From NCBI GenBank assembly GCA_028285625.1, contig JANQOX010000001.1, positions 124,001 to 188,000 on the forward strand: DNA of 64,000 bases. Reading direction: 5' to 3'. Below are positions 16,906 to 25,783 of the stretch, one piece after another. The DNA is from Myxococcota bacterium. Lineage in GTDB: Bacteria > Myxococcota_A > UBA9160 > UBA6930. Numbering within the stretch: the stretch's first letter is position 1; every line of letters begins with the position of its first letter. The notes under the pieces were generated by a model, which saw only the letters and a list, made by a program, of their open reading frames with translations, had not been told where the DNA came from and did not search any database. The translations under genes and the position numbers were made by a program.

Positions 16906-17988
16906 TCAGAACCCGCGGGTCTCTCCCACGTCGAAGACCCATGTGGCATCGGGCGCAAAGCCTGCGGCCGCTGCCGCGGCGCGAAACCGCTCAGGGGGCT
17001 CGTCCAGGGGCTCGTCGGACAGGTCGAACGTCCCGTAGTGCATGGCCATGGCGCGCTCGGCGCCGAGGTCGCTCGCCGCGCGGATCGCTTCTTCGGGGTC
17101 GAGGTGCGACGAGCGCATCATGGCCACGGGCTCGTAGGCGCCGATGGGGACCGCTGCCAGATCGAAGCCCCCGAACTGCCGGCCGATGCGCTCGAAGCCG
17201 TCGAAGTAGCCCGTGTCGCCGGCGTGGTAGAAGCTGCGGGTGGGGCCCACGACGGCCCACGACGACCAGAGCGCCTTCAGGTCGTCGCCGATGCCGCGCT
17301 TGCTCCAGTGCTGAGCCGGCAGGCACACGACCCGCACGCCTTCGACGCTCACTTCCTGTCCCCAGTCGAGAGGGTGCACGTTCTCGATGCCTTTGCCGCG
17401 CAGCAGCTCCGCATTGCCGAGGGGCACGAAGAACTTCGTCGTCGGGTCGCGTTCGGCCAGGTCGACCAGGGTCGGCAGATCCAGGTGGTCGTAGTGGTTG
17501 TGGGAGATCACCACGAAGTCGATCGGAGGCAGGTCGGCCAGGGCGATGCCCGGGGGCACGAAGCGCCGCGGTCCGAGGAACGAGACCGGGCTCGGGCGGT
17601 CCGACCAGATCGGGTCGGTCAGGAAGGTCACGTGGTCCATCTGCACGAGCAGCGTGGCGTGTCCGACCCAAGTGACCGTCGGTTCGCTGTGGCGGGCGTT
17701 CTCCCGAAGGAAGGCGCCGTCGTTGGGGACGCGCTCGGGAGCGCCGGGCCGGCTGCGAAAGGCCCCGGCCATGCGCCGCAGGAAGAACGGCAGGCGTACG
17801 CCCAGACTGCCGTGACCGATCTCGCCGACCGTGTTGGTGAAGCGGCCGTCCGATGAACGGGGCGCCGGGCCCAACGCGGGCTCGGCGGCCGGCGGGAGGG
17901 CGACGAGAGCGGACAGCGCCAGCAGTCCGAGGCCGCCCAGGGGGCGTTGCCAGCGCCCCCGGGTTCGAGGGTCGTGCCCGTTCGTCAT
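16906..17988 (-). CDS. Metallo-beta-lactamase-fold hydrolase with signal anchor (NAPE-PLD/UlaG-like)
   Basis: A 360-residue protein. An N-terminal hydrophobic segment (about 19-38) suggests export or anchoring. The metal site is intact: HNHYDH in SHNHYDHLDLP, then YHAGDTGYFDGF with the bridging Asp, and SSHLDPEEA plus MHYGTFDLSDEP. The pattern VTWVGHATLLVQMDHVTFLTDPIWSDRPSP is typical of the NAPE-PLD-like branch that includes RomA, suggesting a phosphodiesterase or lipid substrate. ATG 17988 is preceded by AGGAG. It is divergent from the MFS gene, with 143 bases between them. Confidence 0.87.
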   Translation of the reverse strand: MTNGHDPRTRGRWQRPLGGLGLLALSALVALPPAAEPALGPAPRSSDGRFTNTVGEIGHGSLGVRLPFFLRRMAGAFRSRPGAPERVPNDGAFLRENARHSEPTVTWVGHATLLVQMDHVTFLTDPIWSDRPSPVSFLGPRRFVPPGIALADLPPIDFVVISHNHYDHLDLPTLVDLAERDPTTKFFVPLGNAELLRGKGIENVHPLDWGQEVSVEGVRVVCLPAQHWSKRGIGDDLKALWSSWAVVGPTRSFYHAGDTGYFDGFERIGRQFGGFDLAAVPIGAYEPVAMMRSSHLDPEEAIRAASDLGAERAMAMHYGTFDLSDEPLDEPPERFRAAAAAAGFAPDATWVFDVGETRGF

Positions 17989-18131
17989 GCGGCTCCTGCG
18001 GTTGGCGCGCTCTATGACAGGGGTAGCCGAACCGGGGATGCGGTCCAATTCCGCGCGCCGGGTCGCCGAGCCGGCCGACACGCACCCCGCGAGCACCTGA
18101 CGTACCCTCGCCTGGGCGCTCGATCCCCACC

Positions 18132-19451
18132 ATGCCGACCCCGACGCCGCGGCCGCTGCCCGCGATCCACCGACTGGCCCCCAAGGCCTTCTACGGCTGG
18201 TTCGTGGTGGCCGGCACCTTCTTCCAGTCGATCGTGTGCGTGGGGATCGGCTTCTACAGCCAGCAGGTGCTGGTCGACGCGCTGCCCGCGGTGCGCGGCT
18301 TCGATCGCGTCGCGGTCTCGACGGCCTCGGGTGCCTTCTTCCTGCTGGTCGGCGTGTTCGGCTTTGCGATCGGCCCACTCGTAGATCGCCTGGGCGCACG
18401 CAGGTTCATCTTCGCCGGGTCGCTTCTGTTGGGCCTGGCGCTGGCGGCCATCGGAAGGATCGAATCCGAAGCAGCGCTGCTCCCCGGCTTTGCGCTGCTG
18501 GCCCTCGGCTTCGCGTTCTGTACGAGCGTTCCGACCGGGGCGATCCTCACGCGCTGGTTCGTGGCGAAGCGTTCGTTGGCGACCATGCTCTCGCAGACGG
18601 GCGTCTCGCTGGGCGGCGCGATCATGATCCCCGCGGCGACTGCCACGATCGCCTGGAAGGGTCTGCCCTGGACCACGGGCGCCATGGCCTGGACGATCTG
18701 GATCGTCGCCCTGCCCATCGTCGTTTGGGTGCTGCGCATGGACCCGACCGACCACGGTCTCGAGCCCGACGGCTCGCTGGATCACGCACGCGCCAGCCGC
18801 CACGTGTCGCTGTCGGCCCAGCAGCGCGTGTGGCGTCGCCGCGACGCCCTCGCGACCCGCACGTTCTGGCTGCTCGCCGCGGGGTTCGGCTGCGCGCTGG
18901 TGGCCCAGGTCGGAATGGTCGCGCACCAGCTCGCGGCGCTCAGCGAACAGATGCCCCGGTCGACGGCGATGTGGGGCGGCAGTCTCATCCCGCTCGGCAG
19001 CTTCATCGGCCGCTTCGCGGTGGGGTCGTTCGCGGACCGCTTCGACAAGCGCCGCCTCGCGGTGGGGCTGCTGTGCGTGCAGGGCCTGGGGATCCTGCTC
19101 TTCTCGTGGGCCACGTCGCCGCTCGCGCTCTTCGCCTCGACGCTGCTGTTCGGGCTCACCATCGGCAACATCTTCATGTTCCAGTCACTGCTCACCGCGG
19201 ACCTCTTCGGCATCCCGTCGTTCGGCCGGGTGTATGGCGCGGTTCAGCTGTGTTCGCAGATCGCGAGCGGCGCGGGCCCGATCCTGGTCGGTGCTTTGCA
19301 CGCGACGGCGGGGGGCTATCCCGGCGCCTTGCGGTGGCTGGTGCTGCTGTCGCTCGCCGGGGCGGCGCTGCTCTCTCGCGTGCGGCCGCCCCACGCGCAG
19401 GCCGGGTCCGACCACGAGGAGGACGCTCCCTCTGCGGCGACCGCGGGCTAG
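18132..19451 (+). CDS. MFS transporter
   Basis: A 439-residue protein with 12 predicted membrane helices in two bundles and the MFS loop GPLVDRLGARRFIFAG after helix 2, repeated as FADRFDKRRLAVG after helix 8. The N-terminus (KAFYGWFVVAGTFFQSIVCVGIGFYSQQVL) resembles the monocarboxylate/oxalate-formate antiporter branch. The substrate is unknown but an organic acid is reasonable. It stands alone, divergent from the metallo-hydrolase and followed 75 bases later by a lipoprotein gene. Confidence 0.88.
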   Translation: MPTPTPRPLPAIHRLAPKAFYGWFVVAGTFFQSIVCVGIGFYSQQVLVDALPAVRGFDRVAVSTASGAFFLLVGVFGFAIGPLVDRLGARRFIFAGSLLLGLALAAIGRIESEAALLPGFALLALGFAFCTSVPTGAILTRWFVAKRSLATMLSQTGVSLGGAIMIPAATATIAWKGLPWTTGAMAWTIWIVALPIVVWVLRMDPTDHGLEPDGSLDHARASRHVSLSAQQRVWRRRDALATRTFWLLAAGFGCALVAQVGMVAHQLAALSEQMPRSTAMWGGSLIPLGSFIGRFAVGSFADRFDKRRLAVGLLCVQGLGILLFSWATSPLALFASTLLFGLTIGNIFMFQSLLTADLFGIPSFGRVYGAVQLCSQIASGAGPILVGALHATAGGYPGALRWLVLLSLAGAALLSRVRPPHAQAGSDHEEDAPSAATAG

Positions 19452-19526
19452 CCCAGCAGGTGATTCGGGCTAAGGTCCGACCCGATCCAGCCGCCGCGTG
19501 ACGCGTCTGCTCGTTCAGGAGAAACC

Positions 19527-19889
19527 ATGTCTCGACGCATTCGCCTCTTCGCCTCACTCGGCCTGCTGGCCCTGGGCCTTGCGATCGTCGGTTGCGTCTC
19601 GAACCCGATGCTAGGTACCTGGCAGGTGGACCCCGAGAAGAGCGATCCCCTCGCCGCCGCGGGGCAATCCGCCATGAGCCTGTTCAAGGGCTCCGGCGAC
19701 ATCGAGTTCCAGCCGGGCAAGGTGGTCCAGGGCTCCGAGTCCGAGACCGTCCGATACGACCTGCAAGGGGATCGCGTCGTGGTCACCACCCCGGATGGAA
19801 AGGGCCGCGTGTTCGACGTGGTGGACGAGGACCACGTCTCCACCAAGATGCTCACGGGCACACTCGTGTTGAAGCGAGTGGCGCCGTAG
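19527..19889 (+). CDS. Small lipoprotein
   Basis: A 120-residue protein with a lipoprotein signal: MSRRIRLFASLGLLALGLAIVGC, lipobox IVGC, then SNPMLGTWQVDPEKSDP. The mature part is a small beta-rich domain (LGTWQVD, ETVRYDLQGDRVVVTTPDGKGRVFDVVDEDHV) resembling lipocalin-like small lipoproteins. AGGAG lies eight bases before ATG 19527. No recognised family. Confidence 0.78.
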   Translation: MSRRIRLFASLGLLALGLAIVGCVSNPMLGTWQVDPEKSDPLAAAGQSAMSLFKGSGDIEFQPGKVVQGSESETVRYDLQGDRVVVTTPDGKGRVFDVVDEDHVSTKMLTGTLVLKRVAP

Positions 19890-19901
19890 GCTCCAACCAT
19901 G

Positions 19902-19920
19902 GCCGGGGCACCGTCCCGGC
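19902..19920 (+). terminator. Hairpin between two lipoprotein genes
   Basis: GCCGGG (19902-19907) and CCCGGC (19915-19920) pair around a seven-base loop. No U-run follows. It lies 13 bases after one stop and 16 before the next start. It could trim or attenuate transcription; support is structural only. Confidence 0.35.
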
Positions 19921-19935
19921 AGAGGAGGGGAACCC

Positions 19936-20175
19936 ATGATCAAGAAGACCGTCGCCGCAGCAGCGGTGTTGGCGCTGGGCCTCGGGCTCGGCGGCTGCCG
20001 CGAGGAGGGCCCCGCCGAGCGCGCCGGACGCGCGATCGACGAGGCCGCGGAGAACGCGGAGGACGCCGCGAAGGATGCGGCGGACCAGGCGAGCGAGGCG
20101 ATGAAGGATGCGAGCGACGCCATGGAGCGCGCCATGGACGATGCGCGCAGCGCGCTCGACGACTCGAAGCAGTAG
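19936..20175 (+). CDS. Small helical Ala/Asp/Glu-rich lipoprotein
   Basis: A 79-residue protein. The signal MIKKTVAAAAVLALGLGLGGC ends in lipobox LGGC. The mature 59 residues are almost entirely Ala, Asp, Glu, Lys and Met with a 7- or 11-residue rhythm (for example AAENAEDAAKDAADQASEAM), predicted as one long amphipathic helix. This composition recalls Lpp-like, apolipoprotein-like or LEA-like helical lipoproteins. GAGGAGGGGAA precedes ATG 19936. A strong terminator follows at once. Confidence 0.78.
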   Translation: MIKKTVAAAAVLALGLGLGGCREEGPAERAGRAIDEAAENAEDAAKDAADQASEAMKDASDAMERAMDDARSALDDSKQ

Positions 20176-20182
20176 GCGCCTC

Positions 20183-20221
20183 GTGCCGACGGACGGGCCC
20201 TCCGGTTGCGTCCGTCGGCAC
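20183..20221 (+). terminator. Bidirectional terminator-like hairpin
   Basis: A perfect 13-base-pair stem, GTGCCGACGGACG (20183-20195) with CGTCCGTCGGCAC (20209-20221), around a 13-base loop. It lies between the convergent lipoprotein and SDR genes. There is no U-tract, so it may act with Rho or as an mRNA 3'-end stabiliser. Confidence 0.65.
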
Positions 20222-20256
20222 AGCGCGCGGTCTGGCCGCACAGACCTCGTGTCTGA

Positions 20257-21072
20257 TCAGTCGCGCAGGCGCCCCGGATACCGAGGCGGCCGACGCCCGT
20301 CCTCGTCGAGGAGGTCGAACTCCTCGCCGAGATCCTCGACCCACTGGATGCTGCCCGAACGATCCATCAGGTCGTCGGCTGCGAGCAGCGCCGCAGCGGT
20401 GCGCCCGACGTAGAGCGGGGTCTGCATCTGGGACAGGTCCATGCCCTGGGCCCCCGCCGCGTCCCGGATGAACTCGGTGGAGACCGCGCCCGGGTAGAGG
20501 GCGACGGCCGCGACGCCCTTCGGCCGAAGCTCCTGGGCCATGTCGCGGGTGAGCCGGTCTAGTCCTGCCTTGCCGGCGCCGTACGACGACGAGAAGTGAT
20601 AGCTCTGGCCACCCGGAGAAGAGACGTTGAGGATGGCCGCGCCCGGTCCGGCCGCGAACAAGAGCTTGGCGGCGTGCCAGCTCGCCACGTAGTGGGCGCG
20701 TAGGCCGATCCCCACCTGATCGTCCCAGATCGAGATCGGATGGTCCCAGAAGCCGCCGCCCCAGGCCGGGGAATCGGGGATCCGGTACACGTTGTTCACC
20801 AGCAGGTCGAGCTTGCCCGCCTGCCCAGCGACGGTCTCGAAGAGCGCCGCAATCTGTTCGTCGTCGCCGTGGTCGCACTGGATCGGGATGCCCTCGCCGC
20901 CGGCCTCGGTCACGAGCTTCGCGGCAGACTCGATGGTTCGCGGTCCTGCACCGGAGGTACGCCCCGTCACGAAGACGGTGCAGCCCCATTCGCCGAGCGC
21001 CTGCGCGATCCCGCGCCCGACGCCGCGACTCGCGCCCGTCACCACTGCGATCCGACCCTTCCGCGATCCCAT
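20257..21072 (-). CDS. Short-chain dehydrogenase/reductase (DHRS1-like)
   Basis: A 271-residue SDR. The cofactor motif TGASRGVGRGIA, the NNV variant of NNAG (LLVNNVYR), Ser in NVSSPGG, and SYGAGKAGL in place of the usual YxxxK give the catalytic Ser-Tyr-Lys. The long insertion after NNV (AWGGGFWDHPISIWDD) is characteristic of the DHRS1 subgroup. ATG 21072 is chosen because GGGAGG lies six bases upstream; a longer start at 21099 lacks one. An NAD(P)-dependent alcohol/ketone reaction is expected; the substrate is unknown. Confidence 0.9.
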   Translation of the reverse strand: MGSRKGRIAVVTGASRGVGRGIAQALGEWGCTVFVTGRTSGAGPRTIESAAKLVTEAGGEGIPIQCDHGDDEQIAALFETVAGQAGKLDLLVNNVYRIPDSPAWGGGFWDHPISIWDDQVGIGLRAHYVASWHAAKLLFAAGPGAAILNVSSPGGQSYHFSSSYGAGKAGLDRLTRDMAQELRPKGVAAVALYPGAVSTEFIRDAAGAQGMDLSQMQTPLYVGRTAAALLAADDLMDRSGSIQWVEDLGEEFDLLDEDGRRPPRYPGRLRD

Positions 21073-21155
21073 GTCATGCCTCCCTTCGGCCGAGCCCATT
21101 CTAGGCGAGGGTGCGGTAGCGTCCTCGTCGGAGCGGGGTGCGAACGGGAGAGAAC

Positions 21156-22145
21156 ATGAAGCGTTTCGAGGGACGGCTCGCCGTCGTGACCGGGGGCGGT
21201 ACGGGCATGGGCCGCGAGCTCGCCAAACAACTCGCCGCCGAGGGCTGCCACGTGGCCATGTGCGACGTTTCGGCCGAGCACATGGAGGAGACGGCCGCCG
21301 CCTGCGCCGATGCCGCGCCCGCCGGAACCCGGATCACCACCCACCTCTGCGACGTCTCGATCGAGTCCGAGGTGCAGCGCTTTCGCGACGAGGTGCTGGC
21401 GCAGCACGAGACCGATCACGTGCATCTCGTGTTCAACAACGCGGGCATCGGTGGTGGCGGCAGCATGATCGCCGACGACCGGGCCGAGTGGGACAAGACG
21501 TTCGAGGTCTGCTGGGGCGGCGTGTACTACGGCACGCGTGCCTTCCTGCCGCTGCTGATTGCCGCCGAAGAGGGACACCTGGTCAACACCAGCAGCGTGA
21601 ACGGGTTCTGGGCCAGCATCGGCATGGGCGTGCCCCACACGGCCTACAGCGCGGCCAAGTTCGCGGTGAAGGGCTTCACCGAGGCACTGCTCAACGACCT
21701 GCGCACGAACGCCCCGCACGTGGGGGTGTCGCTGGTCATGCCGGGCCACGTGGGCACGTCGATCGTGCAGAACAGCTCGGCGGTGCTGGGTCGGCCCAGC
21801 CCGAAGGAGATGACCGCCGAAGACCTCGCGCCGGTTCGCGAACGCATGGAGCGCCAGGGTCTTCCGTCCGACGCCGTCAGCGATGAACAGCTGCGCCAGG
21901 TACTGCACCAGACCGCCGAAGATTTTCGCGACAAGGCGCCGCTTTCCGCGGCGGGTGCCGCCACGATCATTCTGGATGCCGTGCGCGAGAACCGCTGGCG
22001 GGTGCTGGTAGGCGAGGACGCCAAGCAGCTGGACGAAGCGGTGCGCGCGACGCCCGAAGAGGCCTACGAGGCGGCGTTCCTCGAGGCGCTCCAGGCGAAG
22101 GGCGTCTTCGGGGCGATCCGCTTCGGCGCCGAGCTGGAGGAGTAG
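21156..22145 (+). CDS. Short-chain dehydrogenase/reductase with C-terminal extension
   Basis: A 329-residue SDR. Motifs: TGGGTGMGRELA for NADP(H) binding, NNAGIGGGG, Ser in NTSSVNG, and YSAAKFAVKG with catalytic Tyr and Lys. About 70 residues extend beyond a standard SDR (from about residue 240), ending RFGAELEE. The same layout occurs in SDRs from mycobacteria and other lipid-degrading bacteria. GGGAG precedes ATG 21156. It is divergent from the preceding SDR with 83 bases between, and seven bases from the transporter gene that follows. Confidence 0.9.
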   Translation: MKRFEGRLAVVTGGGTGMGRELAKQLAAEGCHVAMCDVSAEHMEETAAACADAAPAGTRITTHLCDVSIESEVQRFRDEVLAQHETDHVHLVFNNAGIGGGGSMIADDRAEWDKTFEVCWGGVYYGTRAFLPLLIAAEEGHLVNTSSVNGFWASIGMGVPHTAYSAAKFAVKGFTEALLNDLRTNAPHVGVSLVMPGHVGTSIVQNSSAVLGRPSPKEMTAEDLAPVRERMERQGLPSDAVSDEQLRQVLHQTAEDFRDKAPLSAAGAATIILDAVRENRWRVLVGEDAKQLDEAVRATPEEAYEAAFLEALQAKGVFGAIRFGAELEE

Positions 22146-22152
22146 GAGACGC

Positions 22153-23118
22153 GTGTCGAAGAAGGCGCTGCTCCACGGCTACGACGTCTCGAGCGCGGGT
22201 GACGTTCGCGCCCTCGACGTGGTCGCCTCGCAGGGCCATCCCGAGGCCGGCTGGTACCGCTGGATCCACCTGGAGCTCGACGACGAGGAGTCCATCACCT
22301 GGCTGGCCCAGTTCGCCGAGCTGCCACCCGAAGTCGCGACGGCGCTGGCCAGCACCCACCCGCGCCCGCACGTGGAGCGGGTCGGTGGCGGTGTGGTCCT
22401 CGTGTTGCGGGCAGTCAACCCCGATCCGGGTGCGGTCTCCGAAGAGATGGTCGCGCTGCTCGCCTGGATCGAGTCGGATCGCGTGCTGACCCTGCGGCGC
22501 GATCCGTTGGCGGCGCTCCAGAAGGTCGAGGCGCGCATGCAGCAGGGCACCGCACCGACCTCGCCCGCGAGCCTGATCGCTGCCCTCGTGGACGAGATGC
22601 AGTCCCGCATCGACGGCGCCGTCGGCTCGTTGGAAGACAGGCTCGACGACATCGAGTCCCGTGCGGCCGAGGGCGAGCTCACGAGCGCCGAGGTGTCCGA
22701 CCTCTCGGACGTGCGGCGGCACGCGGTCACCATCCGCCGTCACCTCGCGCCTCAAGCGCTGGCGCTCGCCGACCTGCTCCACGTGGGGCTCGGCTTCGAC
22801 CAGGAGCATCGCCTCAGCGAGCTCGCCCAACGCACGCGCCGGCACGTCGACATGCTCGACTCGATCCGCGAGCGCGCCGGCGTGACGCAGGAAGAGCAGA
22901 GCCACCACCTGGCCGATCGGTTGAACCGGCGCATGTACGCGCTCACGGTGGTGGCGGGGATCTTCCTGCCCCTGGGCTTCCTCACGGGGCTGCTCGGCAT
23001 CAACGTGGCCGGGATTCCCTTCGCCGAGCATCCCTGGTCGTTCGCGATCGTGGCCGGCGCGTGCATCGCGCTGCTGGGCGTGGAGATCTGGTTCTTCCGG
23101 CGGCGGGGCTGGCTCTAG
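22153..23118 (+). CDS. CorA-family divalent cation transporter (ZntB-like)
   Basis: A 321-residue protein with a long cytoplasmic N-terminal domain and two C-terminal membrane helices (about 262-282 and 293-312). Between them lies GLLGINVAGIPF, where the signature is GIN as in ZntB rather than the GMN of Mg-transporting CorA, so zinc or another ion is possible. The start is GTG 22153 after TAGGAGAC. It is probably co-transcribed with the SDR upstream and converges with the next gene. Confidence 0.88.
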   Translation: MSKKALLHGYDVSSAGDVRALDVVASQGHPEAGWYRWIHLELDDEESITWLAQFAELPPEVATALASTHPRPHVERVGGGVVLVLRAVNPDPGAVSEEMVALLAWIESDRVLTLRRDPLAALQKVEARMQQGTAPTSPASLIAALVDEMQSRIDGAVGSLEDRLDDIESRAAEGELTSAEVSDLSDVRRHAVTIRRHLAPQALALADLLHVGLGFDQEHRLSELAQRTRRHVDMLDSIRERAGVTQEEQSHHLADRLNRRMYALTVVAGIFLPLGFLTGLLGINVAGIPFAEHPWSFAIVAGACIALLGVEIWFFRRRGWL

Positions 23119-23142
23119 CCCTCTGGCGTTCGTGAACACGAC

Positions 23143-24210
23143 CTAGCGCGTGGCGACGATCTCCTTCGAGCCCCGCAGCAGCGAGACGTGCGAGCCGTCC
23201 CGGCCCAGGGTGACGCCACCGGCGTAGGCGTCGGCCACACCGTCGAGGAAGACCGTCTCGAGGCCCGGGGCCGGAAGCGGCGGCACGACGTGGTAGTAGA
23301 GCAGGTGGCCCACGCCGGCCTCTTCGGCCACCTCCGCGGCCTCGACGGGTGTGGTGTGGTAGTCGGGAATGTCGCTCGCGATCTTCGCGATGGCATCGAG
23401 ACCCTTGCGCTCGGCAACCGCCTGCATCACGGCGACGAGTCGGACCGACAGCGCTTCGTGGACCAGCAGGTCGGCGCCCGCGGCATGGTGGGTCAGGTTG
23501 TCGGACCGCTTGGTGTCGCCGCTCACGACCACCGAGCGCCCGGCATAGTCGAACCGGTAGCCGACGGCCGGATGCACCGGGTCGTGCTCGACCCGGAACG
23601 CCACGATTCGCAGCTCGCCCTCGTCGAGGACGAGGGTGGCCTCGCCTCCCTTGGGCGTCGAGAACGTCTGGGCGCGCATCCCGGCGCCGCCCTTGGGCAC
23701 GGTGGCCTCCCCGTGGTGGGCGACGCGGTAGCCAAAGTCGAACATGTAGGCGTCGTTGAAACCGGCGACCACCTGTCGGACGCCACTGGGCCCGTGGACG
23801 GGCAGGGGCGCCGTGTGGGTTCCGTTGACCCAGCGCTGAAGGGCGAGTTCGCCCAGCCCGTCAATGTGGTCGGAGTGGAAGTGGGTGAGCAGTACGGCGT
23901 CGATGCGCCCGGGCGGGATGCCCATGCCGGCGAGGTTGCGTGCGCCACCGGTTCCGGCGTCGATCACGAAGACACGCGTCCCGGCCACGACCGCCACGCA
24001 CGGACCCGACCGCACCGGGTCCGGAAGCGGACCGCCCGCCCCGCAGAGGGTCACGTGGAGACCGTCCTCGAGCTCGGCCACCGGGTCGGCCCCAAGCCGC
24101 GCGTCGAGCACGCGCTCGAACACCCGGAGCGAGATCGGGCCGCGAAACGCGACCACCAGCATGGCGACGGCGGCGACCGCCGCCAGGAAGACCAGCAAGC
24201 CTCTCCGCAT
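23143..24210 (-). CDS. Metallo-beta-lactamase-fold hydrolase with N-terminal membrane anchor
   Basis: A 355-residue protein. ATG 24210 (GGGAGGG upstream) gives a signal anchor at residues 3-22. The metal site is THFHSDHIDGL, with further ligands in VSGDTKRSDN and the late YYHVVPP. The design (FVIDAGTGGARNLAGMGIPP before the HxHxDH) is that of the RNase Z/arylsulfatase-like branch, which acts as phosphodiesterases or sulfatases. The anchor suggests a periplasmic site, so RNA processing is unlikely. It converges with the CorA-type gene. Confidence 0.85.
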   Translation of the reverse strand: MRRGLLVFLAAVAAVAMLVVAFRGPISLRVFERVLDARLGADPVAELEDGLHVTLCGAGGPLPDPVRSGPCVAVVAGTRVFVIDAGTGGARNLAGMGIPPGRIDAVLLTHFHSDHIDGLGELALQRWVNGTHTAPLPVHGPSGVRQVVAGFNDAYMFDFGYRVAHHGEATVPKGGAGMRAQTFSTPKGGEATLVLDEGELRIVAFRVEHDPVHPAVGYRFDYAGRSVVVSGDTKRSDNLTHHAAGADLLVHEALSVRLVAVMQAVAERKGLDAIAKIASDIPDYHTTPVEAAEVAEEAGVGHLLYYHVVPPLPAPGLETVFLDGVADAYAGGVTLGRDGSHVSLLRGSKEIVATR

Positions 24211-24309
24211 GGAGTCCCTCCCACCCGGCAACGCACCCAGGCCGTCTCCTAGGTCGCACAGTCAGCCGTGCGTGGCCAGCGGGGCGGCGGGCACCCTACG
24301 ATGCAACCC

Positions 24310-24963
24310 ATGGCACTCGACCTCTCGACCTGCGACGAACTGCTCACCACCACCCGCGCCGTGCGCAAGCGCCTCGACCTCGAGCGCGACGTTCCGCCCG
24401 AGGTGATCCTCGACTGCATTCGCATCTCGCAGCAGGCGCCGACCGGCTCCAACACCCAGGGCTGGCGCTGGCTCGTCGTGACCGACGCCGACGAGCGCAG
24501 AGCGCTGGCCGAGCTCTATCGCAGGGCGGCCGGTGACTACCTGAGTGCGGGCGCGACCCAGGCCCAGGCCAGCGGGAACGAGCAGACGGCCCGCGTGCTC
24601 GACTCTGCGGTCTACCTGGCCGAGAACCTCGAGCGCGTGCCCGTCCACGTGATCCCCTGCATCAAGGGGAGGCTTCCGGAGGGGACGCCTTCGGCCATGG
24701 CTGCGGGGTTCTTCGGCTCGATCTTCCCCGCGGTCTGGAGCTTCCAGCTCGCGCTGCGCGCCCGCGGGCTCGGCTCGGTGATCACCACGCTTCACCTCGC
24801 GCACGAGGCCGAGGCGGCCGAGCGGCTCGGCATTCCTTCCGACGTGACCCAGTGCGCGCTGCTGCCGGTGGCGTACACGGTGGGCGACCGCTTCAAGCCC
24901 GCCGAGCGACGTCCGCCCGAGCACATCACCTACTGGAACCGCTGGAAGGGTGAACGCCCCTGA
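24310..24963 (+). CDS. Nitroreductase-family flavoprotein
   Basis: A 217-residue FMN-dependent reductase. TTRAVRKRLDLERDVPPEVILDCIRISQQAPTGSNTQGWRW contains the Arg and Ser/Asn positions that bind FMN phosphate; the fold is the NfsA/FRP type dimer. It is clearly paralogous to the protein encoded at 33725-34384 (shared TTRAVRKRLDL, QAPTGSN, VPVHVIPC and PAVWSF blocks). ATG 24310 was preferred; ATG 24301 is equally possible. It ends just before a strong hairpin. Confidence 0.88.
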   Translation: MALDLSTCDELLTTTRAVRKRLDLERDVPPEVILDCIRISQQAPTGSNTQGWRWLVVTDADERRALAELYRRAAGDYLSAGATQAQASGNEQTARVLDSAVYLAENLERVPVHVIPCIKGRLPEGTPSAMAAGFFGSIFPAVWSFQLALRARGLGSVITTLHLAHEAEAAERLGIPSDVTQCALLPVAYTVGDRFKPAERRPPEHITYWNRWKGERP

Positions 24964-24970
24964 ACGACGA

Positions 24971-25004
24971 TCGCGCGCGGGTGCCCGAAGGCGCCCGCGC
25001 GCGA
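24971..25004 (+). terminator. Bidirectional terminator-like hairpin
   Basis: TCGCGCGCGGG (24971-24981) pairs with CCCGCGCGCGA (24994-25004). The stem continues inside through a T-G wobble and GCC/GGC to a CGAA tetraloop, about 15 pairs in all. It lies between the convergent nitroreductase and PEP-CTERM genes. Confidence 0.65.
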
Positions 25005-25021
25005 AAGGGATGCGGCCGCGG

Positions 25022-25783
25022 CTAGCGGCGGCGGCGCGCGACGGCCAGTCCGGCCAGTCCCAGCATCGCCAGGCCGGCGAGGGCCGGTTCGGGCGCCTGC
25101 GTGACCCGCGGCTCGACCACGAAGAAGCTCGTCACCGCGATCGAGTCGCCTGGTGAGAGCTCGAAGCGGGCGAGGATGCCGATCGTGTTGAGCGCTTCGG
25201 GGCCCAGGTCCGTCGGGCCGGGCAGGCCGAAGTCGACGGCGGGAATCTGGAGCGTCTGCCCCGGGAAGGCGAAGGGGCCCACCAGGAAGGGGTCGGCGTG
25301 CAGCGCCGAGGCGGGCACCTCGACGCCATCGATGGTGCCCACGAAGAACGGGTCGCCGCCCACGGTGTTCAGCTGGCCCAGACCGTCGAAGTTGGCGTCG
25401 GTGATCGAACCGCCCACGGAGCCGCCGATCAAGGAGCCGCCAGGAATCGCGGGGGTGATCGGGATGCTCGTCGCGATCGTGAACGTCTGGGTGATCGCCG
25501 AGAGGTTCTGGAAGCTGAAGTTCTGGGAGACGAAGGGGTCTTCGTTTACCGCGATGTCCCAATCGGAGAGCGTGACGCCGATGGCGCCCAGCGTGAGCGA
25601 GTCGCCGGCGCCGTCGCAGGTGAGCAACCCGCCGCCGTTCGGCACGCAGCCGAAGTCGTCGGAGCCGACCACGGCGACGTTCTCGCCGGCGGTGATCGTC
25701 ATGAGCTCGGGGTAGACGGAATCGGCGCTGGCCGGGCCGGCCAGGGCGAAGATCAGGGCAGCAACAGCGGGTTTCCAGGACAA
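25022..25783 (-). CDS. PEP-CTERM sorting-domain protein
   Basis: A 253-residue secreted protein. Signal peptide: LSWKPAVAALIFALAGPASA followed by DSVYPE. The mature domain is rich in Gly, Thr, Asp and hydrophobic beta strands. The tail APEPALAGLAMLGLAGLAVARRRR is a classical PEP-CTERM signal (PEP motif, hydrophobic segment, Arg cluster), normally processed by EpsH/exosortase for surface or extracellular-matrix delivery. The start is TTG 25783 with GAGGAG six bases upstream. No exosortase or EPS gene is in the window. It is divergent from the SDR gene with 139 bases between. Confidence 0.87.
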   Translation of the reverse strand: MSWKPAVAALIFALAGPASADSVYPELMTITAGENVAVVGSDDFGCVPNGGGLLTCDGAGDSLTLGAIGVTLSDWDIAVNEDPFVSQNFSFQNLSAITQTFTIATSIPITPAIPGGSLIGGSVGGSITDANFDGLGQLNTVGGDPFFVGTIDGVEVPASALHADPFLVGPFAFPGQTLQIPAVDFGLPGPTDLGPEALNTIGILARFELSPGDSIAVTSFFVVEPRVTQAPEPALAGLAMLGLAGLAVARRRR

